Below, one piece after another: positions 25,233 to 34,780 of a DNA stretch of 64,000 nt. Made by a program: the position numbers and the translations under genes. Location: the NCBI GenBank assembly GCA_910576935.1, contig CAJTKG010000004.1, positions 1 through 64,000 of the forward strand, written 5' to 3'. Position 1 is the first letter of the stretch. Every line of letters begins with the position of its first letter. Below the pieces are notes generated by a model that did no database searches, was not told the origin of the DNA, and was given only the letters and a program-made list of their open reading frames with translations. Origin of the DNA: an uncultured Muribaculaceae bacterium. GTDB lineage: Bacteria > Bacteroidota > Bacteroidia > Bacteroidales > Muribaculaceae.

Positions 25233-26210
25233 ATGGACACAATATTTAAATTCAACAATATATTCAAACCCGTAATCTGGGGTGGTTGCCGTATCGCCGA
25301 ATTCAAGGGTTTGCCTCCTCAGGGTGACAATATCGGCGAGTGCTGGGAGTTGTCGCCTGTGTCGGGCTATGAGTCTGTTGTCGTCGACGGTGATTTCAAG
25401 GGTATGACACTTCCGCGTCTTATCGACCTGCATGGCGACGAGATAATGGGCCGCAGACTTATGAAACAGCTCGACGGCAAATTTCCCATAGTTGTCAAAA
25501 TCATAGACTCGGCAGATGACCTTTCGATACAGGTACATCCCGACGACACTCTTGCGGCGGAACGCCATGGTACTCAGGGTAAGACAGAAATTTGGTACAG
25601 CATTGCTCCGGAGACCGGAGCATGTCTCTACTCGGGTTTCTCTGAGCGTCTAACCGCCGAGGCATTAAAAAAACGCATTTCCGACAATACCATCGTTGAG
25701 GCCCTTGTCAAATTCGAGACAAAGCCCGGCGATGTCTTTTTTCTTCCAGCCGGGCGTGTGCACAGCATGGGCAGCGGCAATCTGATTCTTGAAGTCCACC
25801 AGGCCTCGGATATAACATACCGCATCTATGACTATGACCGGCGTGATAAAAACGGCAAACCGCGTCAGCTTCATATCGGCGAGGCTATTGATGCCATCGA
25901 TTTCGACGACGTCAATAGCAAAGGCGGTCATGCATGCAACGTAGACGTCAAGGCGGGCGAGACTGCCGAACTGAAGCATTGCCGATATTTTAATGTCGAC
26001 ATAATGGGTGTCTGCGGTAGCAGAAATATCGATCTGTCGGAGCGTGACTCGTTTACCGTATTCTTTGCCGTCGACGGTGACTTTGCGCTTGAAACCGGCG
26101 GCGGTTTCAAAGCTATCCTCCGTCGTGGTGAGACGGTTCTAATTCCTGCAGATGTCAAAAACGTCACAGCGACCGGAAATGGAAAAATCATTTCGATTTT
26201 TATTCCTTAG
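25233..26210 (+). CDS. manA: Mannose-6-phosphate isomerase, class I
   Basis: Interconverts mannose-6-phosphate and fructose-6-phosphate, feeding GDP-mannose and glycan synthesis. The 325-residue cupin protein has the zinc-binding QVHPDDTLA with following GKTEIWYSI, the PAGRVHSMGSGNLILEVHQASD segment in pieces and the C-terminal FAVDGDFALETGG cupin turn. Length fits the short Bacteroidota type. It stands as a single gene with a terminator at 26248. Confidence 0.92.
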   Translation: MDTIFKFNNIFKPVIWGGCRIAEFKGLPPQGDNIGECWELSPVSGYESVVVDGDFKGMTLPRLIDLHGDEIMGRRLMKQLDGKFPIVVKIIDSADDLSIQVHPDDTLAAERHGTQGKTEIWYSIAPETGACLYSGFSERLTAEALKKRISDNTIVEALVKFETKPGDVFFLPAGRVHSMGSGNLILEVHQASDITYRIYDYDRRDKNGKPRQLHIGEAIDAIDFDDVNSKGGHACNVDVKAGETAELKHCRYFNVDIMGVCGSRNIDLSERDSFTVFFAVDGDFALETGGGFKAILRRGETVLIPADVKNVTATGNGKIISIFIP

Positions 26211-26247
26211 AAAATCATTTGTTCAGACACAATAAATAAAAAATAAA

Positions 26248-26280
26248 GGTCGGATATATGATTGTGTCCGGCCTGTTGTT
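26248..26280 (+). terminator. Terminator after manA
   Basis: GGTCGGA (26248-26254) pairs with TCCGGCC (26267-26273), followed by TGTTGTTT. Moderate stem, reasonable T content. Confidence 0.55.
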
Positions 26281-26340
26281 TCGTGTATGAGGGAATTGCG
26301 GTCTCCTCTCTCAATTTGCGCTTCTTTTTGAACATAAATT

Positions 26341-26378
26341 AATGAATGCTGTTAAAATATTAAAACAGTTCATTCATT
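26341..26378 (+). promoter_or_regulatory. Palindromic operator-like site abutting the efflux operon start
   Basis: AATGAATGCTGTT (26341-26353) and AAACAGTTCATTCATT (26363-26378) are imperfect inverted arms, with a two-base insertion in one arm. The second arm ends directly at the ATG at 26379. The size resembles TetR-type operators that control efflux genes. No regulator gene is adjacent. Confidence 0.5.
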
Positions 26379-27452
26379 ATGGCAAATTCAAATTTCTTCA
26401 AGCGCGTTAATAAAACAGCCGGTCTGTATATCCTGATTCTGTCGTTGGTCGCAGGCGGTTGCAAAAAGCACGATACACCGACACCGGCTCAGGCTGTCAA
26501 TGTGGAGGTAAAGGTAATGTCAGACGGCATATCGGGTAGTTCGGCCAATGTTTATTCGGGAACCGTTGAATCGGCTGATGCTTCAACGGTAAGTTTTTCG
26601 GTCGGGGGTACTATCACCGAAATGTATGCCGAGGTTGGCCAAAAAATCAATAAAGGCCAGATTCTTGCACGAGTGAAGTCCGAGACGCTCTCGAACGCGA
26701 GCAATATAGCCCGTGCCGAGCTTGAACAAGCGCGAGACGCATACAACCGATTGAAGAAACTTCATGATGCCAACGCTTTGCCTGATGTCAAATGGGTGGA
26801 AGTGCAAAGCAAGCTGAAACAGGCCGAAAACGCAGCCGATATTGCTTCGCGAGCTGTTGGCGATGCCACCATCTATGCTCCGATCTCGGGATATGTCTCA
26901 GAGAAATTTGCCGATATCGGACAAACGGTTGTAATATCGCAGCCAATTTATAAGATTGTAAATCTCAGTGATTTGCGAGTTGTTATTTCTGTCACTGAAG
27001 AGGCTGTCTCGGGTTTCAGGGAAAACGGACTCGCAGAAGTAAGCTTTGACGGCCCTGACAGCATCAGGGTCGGGGGTAAGATTAGTCAAAAGTCTGTTGT
27101 GGCCAATCCTCTCACTCGGTCATATGACGTAAAATATAGTATACCCAATCCCGGTGGCAGGATTTTACCGGGGATGATAGGAAACGTAGCTGTCAAAATG
27201 ACTTCAGAAGGCTCGGCACCGGTTGCGAAAGGTTATACATTGCCGTCAAAAGCAGTGTTGCTTGATTCTGAGAACAAACAGTTTGTATGGATTGTGAGGG
27301 ACGGTAAAGCCGAACAACGCTATGTGACTTCCGATGAATTTTCGACAGATGGGGTAAGGGTGCACAGCGGTTTGGCCAAGGGTGACAGTGTGATAATCTC
27401 GGGTGTACAGAAAGTCGGCACCGGCACAAAGGTAAAGGTTGTGTCAATGTAA
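26379..27452 (+). CDS. RND efflux periplasmic adaptor (HlyD/AcrA family lipoprotein)
   Basis: A 357-residue membrane-fusion protein. Its N-terminal signal ends in the lipobox VAGGC (Cys28), so it should be lipid-anchored. The lipoyl half-motifs flank a helical hairpin: SFSVGGTITEMYAEVGQKINKGQILA (in two pieces), coiled region about 105-150, then ATIYAPISGYVSEKFADIGQ. The beta-barrel and MP domains follow. It bridges the inner-membrane pump encoded next and the TolC-like channel. Confidence 0.92.
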   Translation: MANSNFFKRVNKTAGLYILILSLVAGGCKKHDTPTPAQAVNVEVKVMSDGISGSSANVYSGTVESADASTVSFSVGGTITEMYAEVGQKINKGQILARVKSETLSNASNIARAELEQARDAYNRLKKLHDANALPDVKWVEVQSKLKQAENAADIASRAVGDATIYAPISGYVSEKFADIGQTVVISQPIYKIVNLSDLRVVISVTEEAVSGFRENGLAEVSFDGPDSIRVGGKISQKSVVANPLTRSYDVKYSIPNPGGRILPGMIGNVAVKMTSEGSAPVAKGYTLPSKAVLLDSENKQFVWIVRDGKAEQRYVTSDEFSTDGVRVHSGLAKGDSVIISGVQKVGTGTKVKVVSM

Positions 27453-27491
27453 GTTTTGATTCAAATCGATCAATATTAAAATCGAGCAATT

Positions 27492-30400
27492 ATGGCAACC
27501 AATAATATAAAGGGCGCACAACCTGTCACTCAGCCTCCGTTTAAGCCGAATCCACTTGTGACAGCAGGGTTGAAGTATCGCAAGGAGGTGATATTGCTTG
27601 TGTGCGTTTTGATAGCTTTCGGCATATATGCTCTCAAGGTGATGGATAAAAACGAATTCCCTTCGTTTACGATCCGCGAGGGAGTTGTTGCCGCCGTTTA
27701 TCCCGGCGCTACGGTCGAACAGATTGAGCAGGAAGTGCTCAAGCCGTTGGAGGATTATGTGTTTTCGTATAAAGAAGTAAACAAGACAAAGACCCACTCG
27801 CAGATTTCTGACGGTATGCTCATTATCTTTGTTGAATTGGATAATGATGTGAAAGATGCCACACCTTTCTGGAACGAGTTCAAGCTGGGCGTCGAACAGG
27901 TGAAGATGACGCTCCCTCCCGGAGTGCTCGCTGTCGAGACTTTAAGCAATTTCGGTGATACGTCGGCGTTGCTTATAACCATGCAGAGCAAGGATAAGAC
28001 TTATCGGGAGCTCGGCGACTATATGGACGACCTCAAAGAGCGACTACGCACAATCGAGAGTGTCGGCACGATGAGCGTCACCGGTAAGCTGAATGAAGAA
28101 TTTGCCGTATATCTAAATCCTGAGAAACTTAAACATTATGCCATATCTGAAACGACTGTAGGAATGACCTTGCTTGCCCAGGGATTCAAGACTACGGGCG
28201 GAGAGTTGCGTAGCGGTGTCTACAGCCGGCCGATTATCGTGAAACGCACTGCCGGTTCAATAGCCGATCTTTCCAACATGATAGTTCTGTCTACTCCCGA
28301 CGGGAGCATTGTCCGTCTGGGCGAGATCGCCGATATCAAGCGTCAGTATCCGCACCCCGACAGCTATATCACCAATAATACCGAAAAGTGTATTCTGCTG
28401 AGTGTGCAGATGAAAGAGGGTTATAACATAGTCGAGATGGGCCATGAAGTAAACAAACAGATCGAGGCATTCAAGGCTGAGATTCCCGAGAGTGTCACCT
28501 TGTTTAAAATCACCGACCAGCCGGTGGTGGTCAACAATTCGGTAAACTATTTTCTTGTAGAGCTGCTTATTGCTATCATAGCCGTTGTGGTTGTGATTAT
28601 GCTGCTTCTTCCTCTTAATGTGGCTTTGATAGCAGCTTCCACCATTCCTATAGCCATATTCATATCGCTTGGACTGTTCTATGCCTTCGGTATAGAGCTT
28701 AACACTGTGACCCTTGCGTGTCTGATAGTTACGCTCGGTATGATTGTAGACAATTCGGTGGTCATCATAGACGATTATGTCGAACTGATTTCCGAGGGTA
28801 TTGACCACTATACCGCAACATTGCGGTCGGGTACGGAATTTTTCAAGGCTATTTTCTCGGCCACTCTCGCCATATCGGTAACATTCTTTCCGTTTCTCGT
28901 TACCGTTTCAGGCATGTTCCGCGATTTTCTAACCGATTTTCCATGGGGTATGACCATCATATTGCTTGTGTCGCTGTGTGTCGCCGAATTGCTGGTGCCG
29001 TTTCTGCAATACAAGCTCATAAAGAAGCCGATCTATAAACTTCAACGCGAGGCATATGAATCGGGGAAAACCAAATTCAGCTTTTTCATCACTCTGGAAA
29101 ATGTTTACAACAAGGTTATAGACAAATGCTTCAGATATCCCAAGACTACGATAGCTTTAGGCATTGTGTGCGTAGCCGTCAGCGCATGGCTGTTCGTCAC
29201 GCGTCCGCTGCAGTTGATGCCGATTGCCGAGCGCAATCAGTTTGCGGTCGAAATTACTTTGCCTGTCGGGACCTCGGTCGAACGCACAACCGAGGTTGCC
29301 GATTCGCTTGAGAGCATCCTCGCCAAGGATTCGCGCGTGGTGTCCATAGCCTCGTTCCACGGGTGCTCGTCGCCCCGTTTCCAGGCCACATATGCTCCTC
29401 AGGTCGGAGGCCCCAACTTCGCACAGTTTATTGTGAACACCAAGAGTGATGAAGCCACAATCGGTGTCCTGAACGATTACGCCGACAAATACGAAAGCTA
29501 TTTCCCCGACGCGTTCATACGTTTCAAGCAGCTTAGTTATTCGACTGCCGACTATCCCGTTCAATTGCGATTCTCGGGCGCTGATCCGGCCGTGCTTCAG
29601 AAAACCGTAGATTCGGTCCTTGTCGTGGCCCGTAATGTACCGGGGCTTAGAAATGTCCGCACTTCGCTCGCCTCATCTCTGGCATCGGCGGTTGTGATTC
29701 CCGATAAAGCAAAATCCGAGCGTCTCGGTCTTAACTCCGCTCTCATAGAGGCAACTTTGGCGATGCGATACTCTTCGGGTCTGCCCGTGGCGACCGTCTG
29801 GGAAGGCGATTATGGAATTCCTGTGACACTCAAAACCGGTACATCCTACATAAGCTCTGTCTCAGACCTTGAGAACGAGCCTATGCCCGTGATAGGTTTT
29901 GAGACAGTGCCGTTGCACGGTATTTCTGACGTGATACCGGAATGGCATCCCGGGATACTCACCCATTACAACGGCGTGTACACCGTGTCGCTTATAGCCG
30001 AAGTACAACGGAATGTCAACGTAATCGACCGGACGGAGGCGTTGGCAGACAGCATAGCCAAAATGAACATGCCTGTTGATGTCGAGATTGTCAGAGGCGG
30101 TGAATGGGAGGATACGATGAGTACGCTCCCCGAGATTCTTAGCGGTCTGGCGATGGCTGTGGCCATAATATTCTTCATACTTCTGTTTCACTACGCCGCC
30201 GCCGATACGGCACTCCTGCTACTTTTCTCATTGCTGCTTTGTATACCCGGGGCTGCCGCAGGCTTGCTGATTCAAGACACTGCGATATCGCTTACATGTG
30301 TTCTCGGTATAGTCTCGCTTATGGGTATTCTGGTGCGCAACGCTATCGTGCTCCTCGATTATGCCGAAGAGCTGCGCAATCAAGGACAAACGGTCTATAA

Positions 30401-30656
30401 TGCGGTATTGAACGCCTCCAAGCGACGCATGCGCCCCATATTCCTCACTTCAGCCGCAGCCACCATGGGTGTGTTGCCGATGGTTACGGGCAACAGCGCT
30501 CTGTGGAAACCGATGGGTGTGGTAATATTCTGGGGCACGCCTATAACAATGATATTCATACTCACGGTTATCCCCGTGGCCTACTGCATGATGAAAAACC
30601 GTAACAAGAACGCCGACAAACCCTTGGCTCAGCCTCTTGAAACACATTTGCTCTGA
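27492..30656 (+). CDS. RND efflux pump inner-membrane permease (AcrB/HAE1 superfamily)
   Basis: The 1054-residue length and layout fit RND pumps: a transmembrane helix at about 34-52, a large periplasmic domain, a block of helices at about 345-550 (including VTLACLIVTLGMIVDNSVVIIDDYVE with its paired Asp residues), a second periplasmic domain and a final helix block from about 880. The early motif EFPSFTIREGVVAAVYPGAT corresponds to the conserved porter-domain start. The substrate cannot be predicted; no metal-binding signature was noticed. It is 39 bases after the adaptor and 26 before tolC. Confidence 0.93.
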   Translation: MATNNIKGAQPVTQPPFKPNPLVTAGLKYRKEVILLVCVLIAFGIYALKVMDKNEFPSFTIREGVVAAVYPGATVEQIEQEVLKPLEDYVFSYKEVNKTKTHSQISDGMLIIFVELDNDVKDATPFWNEFKLGVEQVKMTLPPGVLAVETLSNFGDTSALLITMQSKDKTYRELGDYMDDLKERLRTIESVGTMSVTGKLNEEFAVYLNPEKLKHYAISETTVGMTLLAQGFKTTGGELRSGVYSRPIIVKRTAGSIADLSNMIVLSTPDGSIVRLGEIADIKRQYPHPDSYITNNTEKCILLSVQMKEGYNIVEMGHEVNKQIEAFKAEIPESVTLFKITDQPVVVNNSVNYFLVELLIAIIAVVVVIMLLLPLNVALIAASTIPIAIFISLGLFYAFGIELNTVTLACLIVTLGMIVDNSVVIIDDYVELISEGIDHYTATLRSGTEFFKAIFSATLAISVTFFPFLVTVSGMFRDFLTDFPWGMTIILLVSLCVAELLVPFLQYKLIKKPIYKLQREAYESGKTKFSFFITLENVYNKVIDKCFRYPKTTIALGIVCVAVSAWLFVTRPLQLMPIAERNQFAVEITLPVGTSVERTTEVADSLESILAKDSRVVSIASFHGCSSPRFQATYAPQVGGPNFAQFIVNTKSDEATIGVLNDYADKYESYFPDAFIRFKQLSYSTADYPVQLRFSGADPAVLQKTVDSVLVVARNVPGLRNVRTSLASSLASAVVIPDKAKSERLGLNSALIEATLAMRYSSGLPVATVWEGDYGIPVTLKTGTSYISSVSDLENEPMPVIGFETVPLHGISDVIPEWHPGILTHYNGVYTVSLIAEVQRNVNVIDRTEALADSIAKMNMPVDVEIVRGGEWEDTMSTLPEILSGLAMAVAIIFFILLFHYAAADTALLLLFSLLLCIPGAAAGLLIQDTAISLTCVLGIVSLMGILVRNAIVLLDYAEELRNQGQTVYNAVLNASKRRMRPIFLTSAAATMGVLPMVTGNSALWKPMGVVIFWGTPITMIFILTVIPVAYCMMKNRNKNADKPLAQPLETHLL

Positions 30657-30682
30657 TATGTAAATCATAAAACCGGACGACA

Positions 30683-32005
30683 ATGAAAATGAAAAAAATA
30701 AGCATGTTATTTCTTGGACTGACTGTTTTGGGGCTGACTGTTTCAGCAAGTATGCCGGCCGATGAAAACGTTATGCCCGTCGATACAATATATACCCTTG
30801 AACAGTGCCGCCAACTGGCGCTCGCCAATAATGCGGCCATACGCACCGCCGACAATAATCTCAGCGCCGCCACACAGATGCGCCGCGAGGCCTTCACCAA
30901 ATATTTTCCCGAGCTTACGGGCGGCGTGTCGGCATTCCGCACCAATCACGATATACTCCGCTACGATGTGCTGCATCTTTTCACACTCGGCCTCTTTGAC
31001 CGAGGCAAGGCTGCGGGAGTCTGGGCTTTACAGCCCGTGTTTATGGGCGGACAGATTGTCAACGGCAACAAATTGGCTAAAGTGGGTGAAGAAGTGGCCC
31101 GTATACGCCGCCAACAGGCTGCCGATCAAGTACAACTGCAAACCGATGGACTCTACTGGCAGTTAGTTGCGCTCAAGGCTCAGAAAACCACCCTGCAGAG
31201 TGTGATAACGGCTCTCGATTCGCTTGGTGCCGATGTGAAAGCTGCCGTTGACGCCGGCCTTGCCATGAACAACGATTATCTGAAAGTTGAATTGAAACGT
31301 AATGGCTTTAAAGCCGATCTTGTGGATCTTGACAACGGCATAACCCTAATGAAAATGCTGTTGGCCCAGCAGCTCGGGCTTGGGCCCGAAAGAAAGGTTG
31401 ATGTCGAGGGTATAATACCTGACTCGGTGCCGGAATACCCTTCGGAACTTTTCATCAATCCTCAAGAAGCGTTATATCTCACTGATGACCATCAGCTGTT
31501 GGTTAAAAATGTAGAGGCCAGAAATATTGAACGGCGTATGGCAGTCGGTAAAAATATGCCTCAGCTTGCCGTCGGAGCCGGTTGGTTCTATCATGATGCC
31601 TTCGGACAGAATCAGAATTTTGCGGGGGTGATGGTAAGCCTCAAAGTACCGATATCGGGATGGTGGGGTGGCTCACACGAAATCAAACGCAAGAAACTCG
31701 AGGTTGAAAATGCACGTACCGAGCTCAACGATTTAAGTCAAAAGCTTGAAATAGAGATGTCTGACAAGTGGGATAATCTGACTGCAGCCCATCGCAAGAT
31801 GGTGTTGGCCCGGGAAGCCATAGCCCAAAGTGAAGAGAATCTGCGTCTTAATAAAATCTACTATGAGGCAGGAATGAGTACAATTACCGACCTTCTTGAG
31901 GCAGAGACGCTTGCGCGTCAGGCCAAAGACGATTACATTGCCGCCTACGGACAATTCAAACTCTCGGAAGCCGGTTATCTCAATTCCACCGGCCGGTCAC
32001 GATAG
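30683..32005 (+). CDS. TolC-family outer-membrane efflux channel
   Basis: A 440-residue exported protein (signal peptide hydrophobic at about 7-22, cleavage near SAS). It contains the OEP start YTLEQCRQLALANNAAIRTAD and two long coiled-coil halves rich in Ala/Leu heptads, with ENLRLNKIYYEAGMSTITDLLEAETLARQA near the end as the second OEP motif. With the adaptor and permease it completes a tripartite pump. No terminator is obvious between it and tRNA-His. Confidence 0.92.
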   Translation: MKMKKISMLFLGLTVLGLTVSASMPADENVMPVDTIYTLEQCRQLALANNAAIRTADNNLSAATQMRREAFTKYFPELTGGVSAFRTNHDILRYDVLHLFTLGLFDRGKAAGVWALQPVFMGGQIVNGNKLAKVGEEVARIRRQQAADQVQLQTDGLYWQLVALKAQKTTLQSVITALDSLGADVKAAVDAGLAMNNDYLKVELKRNGFKADLVDLDNGITLMKMLLAQQLGLGPERKVDVEGIIPDSVPEYPSELFINPQEALYLTDDHQLLVKNVEARNIERRMAVGKNMPQLAVGAGWFYHDAFGQNQNFAGVMVSLKVPISGWWGGSHEIKRKKLEVENARTELNDLSQKLEIEMSDKWDNLTAAHRKMVLAREAIAQSEENLRLNKIYYEAGMSTITDLLEAETLARQAKDDYIAAYGQFKLSEAGYLNSTGRSR

Positions 32006-32030
32006 TGTCAGTGTTGACAGATTCACTCGT

Positions 32031-32070
32031 TTCGAACCTGTCGCAGCCTGCGTTCGAACCTGCATTCGAA
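32031..32070. repeat. Triple TTCGAA palindrome with direct repeat
   Basis: TTCGAACCTG occurs at 32031-32040 and 32053-32062, and TTCGAA again at 32065-32070. The cluster sits between the tolC stop and the tRNA-His promoter. Function unknown. Confidence 0.5.
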
Positions 32071-32099
32071 TGAAAAAACATAAAAAATCGCTGCTTTTG

Positions 32100-32131
32100 T
32101 TTGGCGGTTTCAAAAATTAGCTTTACCTTTG
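32100..32131 (+). promoter_or_regulatory. tRNA-His promoter
   Basis: TTTG (32100-32103), exactly 20 bases, TACCTTTG (32124-32131): full Bacteroidota consensus, 18 bases before the tRNA. Confidence 0.78.
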
Positions 32132-32149
32132 CAGTGCTTTTGAAAGATG

Positions 32150-32223
<74 letters not shown>

Positions 32224-32285
32224 CCTAAAATACCAATCATTATCTGCGTCAACTCTTTATCGGTGTTGACGCTTTTTAATTTAAT

Positions 32286-33080
32286 ATGACAGATTCAGAT
32301 CTTAAAGATTTGCTCGACTATGAGTCGCGCCGTATAAATTGTGTCACATTTGTCGACGATGACCCTGTCAGGTTCCCGCGTCGATTCAGTGATAAGCGCG
32401 ATATCGAGATAGCTTCGCTACTGGCCTCGACGATTGCCTGGGGCAAACGTTCGATGATATGTCGCAATGCCGAGAAGATGTTCTCGCTGATGGGCTGGCA
32501 GCCATATAAATATGTCGTCGAGCGCGGTTTTGATGATCTGCCTGATATGAATATACACCGCACGTTTTTTGCGGCCAATATGCGCCATTATCTGCGGGGT
32601 CTGGCAAGAATCTACGACCGTTATGATTCGCTTGAGGATTTTGCTGCTGCGGTCGGCATGGCTGATGCCGAAATGCCGGCGTGGCATCTCGTTGCTGCCA
32701 TAAACGCCGAGTTGTGTGAGGCCAACGGTGGCTGCGGCGACTCGCGGTGTCTGCCGCTGTCGCTCGACACCACGGCGCTTAAGCGCTTCAATATGGCTCT
32801 GAGGTGGCTTGTGCGTGATGACGGCATCGTTGATCTGGGTGTGTGGTCGGTAATAAAGCCGTCACAGCTGTATGTGCCGCTTGATGTCCATGTCGGTAAC
32901 ACTTCACGTGAACTCGGACTGCTCACACGTCACGCCAACGATCGTCGGGCCGTCGTTGAGTTGACCGACAGATTGAGGCGTTTCAATCCCGACGATCCGG
33001 TGGTCTATGACTATGCTCTTTTTGGCCTCGGTGTCTACAACAGCTTTGACGAAGCACTCGAAAATGCAAAAAAGAGATAG
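32286..33080 (+). CDS. TIGR02757 family protein
   Basis: A 264-residue protein of a family widespread in Bacteroidota and some other bacteria. Characteristic segments are FVDDDPVRFPRRF (about 20-33), IEIASLLASTIAWGKR, SRCLPLSLDTTALKRFNMALRWLVR (two pieces) and the end DPVVYDYALFGLGVYN. It is soluble, mostly helical, and has been likened to HhH-GPD-type folds, but no activity is established. It follows tRNA-His by 62 bases. Confidence 0.88.
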   Translation: MTDSDLKDLLDYESRRINCVTFVDDDPVRFPRRFSDKRDIEIASLLASTIAWGKRSMICRNAEKMFSLMGWQPYKYVVERGFDDLPDMNIHRTFFAANMRHYLRGLARIYDRYDSLEDFAAAVGMADAEMPAWHLVAAINAELCEANGGCGDSRCLPLSLDTTALKRFNMALRWLVRDDGIVDLGVWSVIKPSQLYVPLDVHVGNTSRELGLLTRHANDRRAVVELTDRLRRFNPDDPVVYDYALFGLGVYNSFDEALENAKKR

Positions 33081-33118
33081 AAATCTGTAAAAAGATAAGA
33101 TTTCAAGGGTTTTGTCTA

Positions 33119-33149
33119 TTTGAAAATTGACGGCGATGCGCTAATTTTG
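33119..33149 (+). promoter_or_regulatory. Promoter of the polyferredoxin-AKR operon
   Basis: TTTG (33119-33122), 19 bases, TAATTTTG (33142-33149). The predicted leader to the ATG at 33226 is about 70 bases. Confidence 0.7.
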
Positions 33150-33225
33150 CATTATCATGCAAAGTGGGCGCTCATAGCGTCGTGTGTCTATTTTGTTAAT
33201 TGTTACGGCGCTTATATTTCTATTT

Positions 33226-34773
33226 ATGTTAAAGGCATTAAGAGTTATTTTTGCTATTGCCTGTCTGTCGGCATTGACGTTGCTTTTTGTCGATTTCACG
33301 GGCTTTGCGGCAGATCATTGGAGTTGGCTTGCCAAGATACAGTTTGTGCCGGCGCTGTTGTCGCTCAATCTAGTTGTTGTTGCCGCGCTTGTCGTGCTGA
33401 CGCTTGTATTCGGCAGGATTTACTGTTCGGTGATATGTCCGCTGGGCGTTTTTCAGGATTTTATCAATTGGCTTCACAATCACTTCGGCGGCAAACGCTC
33501 GAAGCGTCTCAACCGTTTCCGCTACCATGCGCCTTATAAAAAACTGCGCCTCACATTCCTGACGCTGTTTGTCGTCATGGTTGCCGTCGGCTTTGTGGGT
33601 TTGAGTTCTGCGGCATTCGCTGCTGCCGGTCTTATAGAGCCGTACAGCGCCTATGGGCGTATTGCCACTCAGCTGTTCGCTCCGGTTTATGACGCGGGCA
33701 ACAATGTGCTCGCCGATATGTCTGCCGCGGCGGGCAATTATGACTTCTATCATGTGACTGCGCGAGTGGCATGGCCTGTATTTATAGTGGCCGCACTTAC
33801 GTTTGTCGTCATAGTGGCATTTTCGTGGACGGTAGGCCGCAATTATTGCAATATCGTTTGTCCTGTGGGCACGGTTCTGGGCTATCTGTCGAAGTTTTCA
33901 CTGTTAAAGCCGGTTATAGACAAAAGCAAGTGTAACGGCTGCCGAAAATGCGAGCGTAATTGCAAGGCGTCGTGTATTGACGGTCACAATCATGCTATAG
34001 ACTATACGCGCTGTGTGGCATGTATGGATTGTATCGGCAACTGTTCGCAGCATGCCATCAGTTACCGCGTCGTCACAGATGCGAAAGCGGTTCCCGGGGA
34101 GACTGAGGTCAAAACTGCGACCAAGACCGACACCGGTCGCCGTAGTTTCATAATCACCGGCGCTGCGATTGCCGGTGGACTTGTAGCCAAAGCCGCGGTC
34201 AAAGGCGATGGCGGTCTCGCACCCGTCAAAGACAAGAAGCGTCCCGACCGTGAGACACAAGTAGTGCCTCCGGGAGCGATCTCTATCTCTCACCTCAATG
34301 CCCGTTGCACATCGTGCCAACTTTGCATAAACTCGTGTCCCGAAGGAGTGCTCAGACCCTCGACAGAAATAGAGTCGTTCATGCACCCCGTATCGTATTA
34401 TACCGACGGCTGGTGTCGTCCCGATTGCACGACATGTGGCGATGTATGTCCCGCCGGTGCGATTGTCAGTCTCGATGCTGCCGAAAAAAGTTCTGTCAAG
34501 ATCGGTACGGCCAAAGTTGATCTCGGACTATGTATCTCGGCCTCGGCCGGGCAGCAGTGTGGCAACTGCGAGCGCCATTGCCCTGCCGGAGCTATAACTA
34601 TGGCGCCTGTAACTGACAATCCCGGGGCCAATCTCAGACCCGTGGTCGACGAGGCCGCATGTATAGGTTGCGGATCGTGTGAGTATCATTGTCCGGTCGG
34701 TACAGCCGGCATAATCCGAGCCGACCACTCGGCCATATATGTCGAGGGGGTAGACGTCCACCGTTTAATATGA
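33226..34773 (+). CDS. Membrane polyferredoxin, NapH-like domain fused to NapG/MauM-like domain
   Basis: 515 residues. The NapH-like part has transmembrane segments at about 7-24, 42-63, 108-134 and 181-203, each pair followed by a cysteine motif (YCSVICPLGVFQD at 66-78; YCNIVCPVGTVLG at 207-219), then two 4Fe-4S motifs (CNGCRKCERNC at 236-246; CVACMDCIGNC at 263-273). A second module starts with GRRSFIITGAAIAGGLVA (304-321), which looks like a Tat-type signal anchor, and carries further ferredoxin motifs near 361-371, 400-408, 445-452 and 479-489. This is the layout of NapH and NapG joined in one chain. It should carry electrons across the membrane; donor and acceptor are unknown. The start at 33226 fits the promoter. 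Confidence 0.85.
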   Translation: MLKALRVIFAIACLSALTLLFVDFTGFAADHWSWLAKIQFVPALLSLNLVVVAALVVLTLVFGRIYCSVICPLGVFQDFINWLHNHFGGKRSKRLNRFRYHAPYKKLRLTFLTLFVVMVAVGFVGLSSAAFAAAGLIEPYSAYGRIATQLFAPVYDAGNNVLADMSAAAGNYDFYHVTARVAWPVFIVAALTFVVIVAFSWTVGRNYCNIVCPVGTVLGYLSKFSLLKPVIDKSKCNGCRKCERNCKASCIDGHNHAIDYTRCVACMDCIGNCSQHAISYRVVTDAKAVPGETEVKTATKTDTGRRSFIITGAAIAGGLVAKAAVKGDGGLAPVKDKKRPDRETQVVPPGAISISHLNARCTSCQLCINSCPEGVLRPSTEIESFMHPVSYYTDGWCRPDCTTCGDVCPAGAIVSLDAAEKSSVKIGTAKVDLGLCISASAGQQCGNCERHCPAGAITMAPVTDNPGANLRPVVDEAACIGCGSCEYHCPVGTAGIIRADHSAIYVEGVDVHRLI

Positions 34774-34780
34774 TTATGTC

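Noticed and set aside
28257..28808. Minus-strand frame of 183 codons inside the RND pump gene
   Set aside because: Antisense shadow of the transmembrane and porter region of the pump; composition His/Tyr-rich as usual for such shadows.
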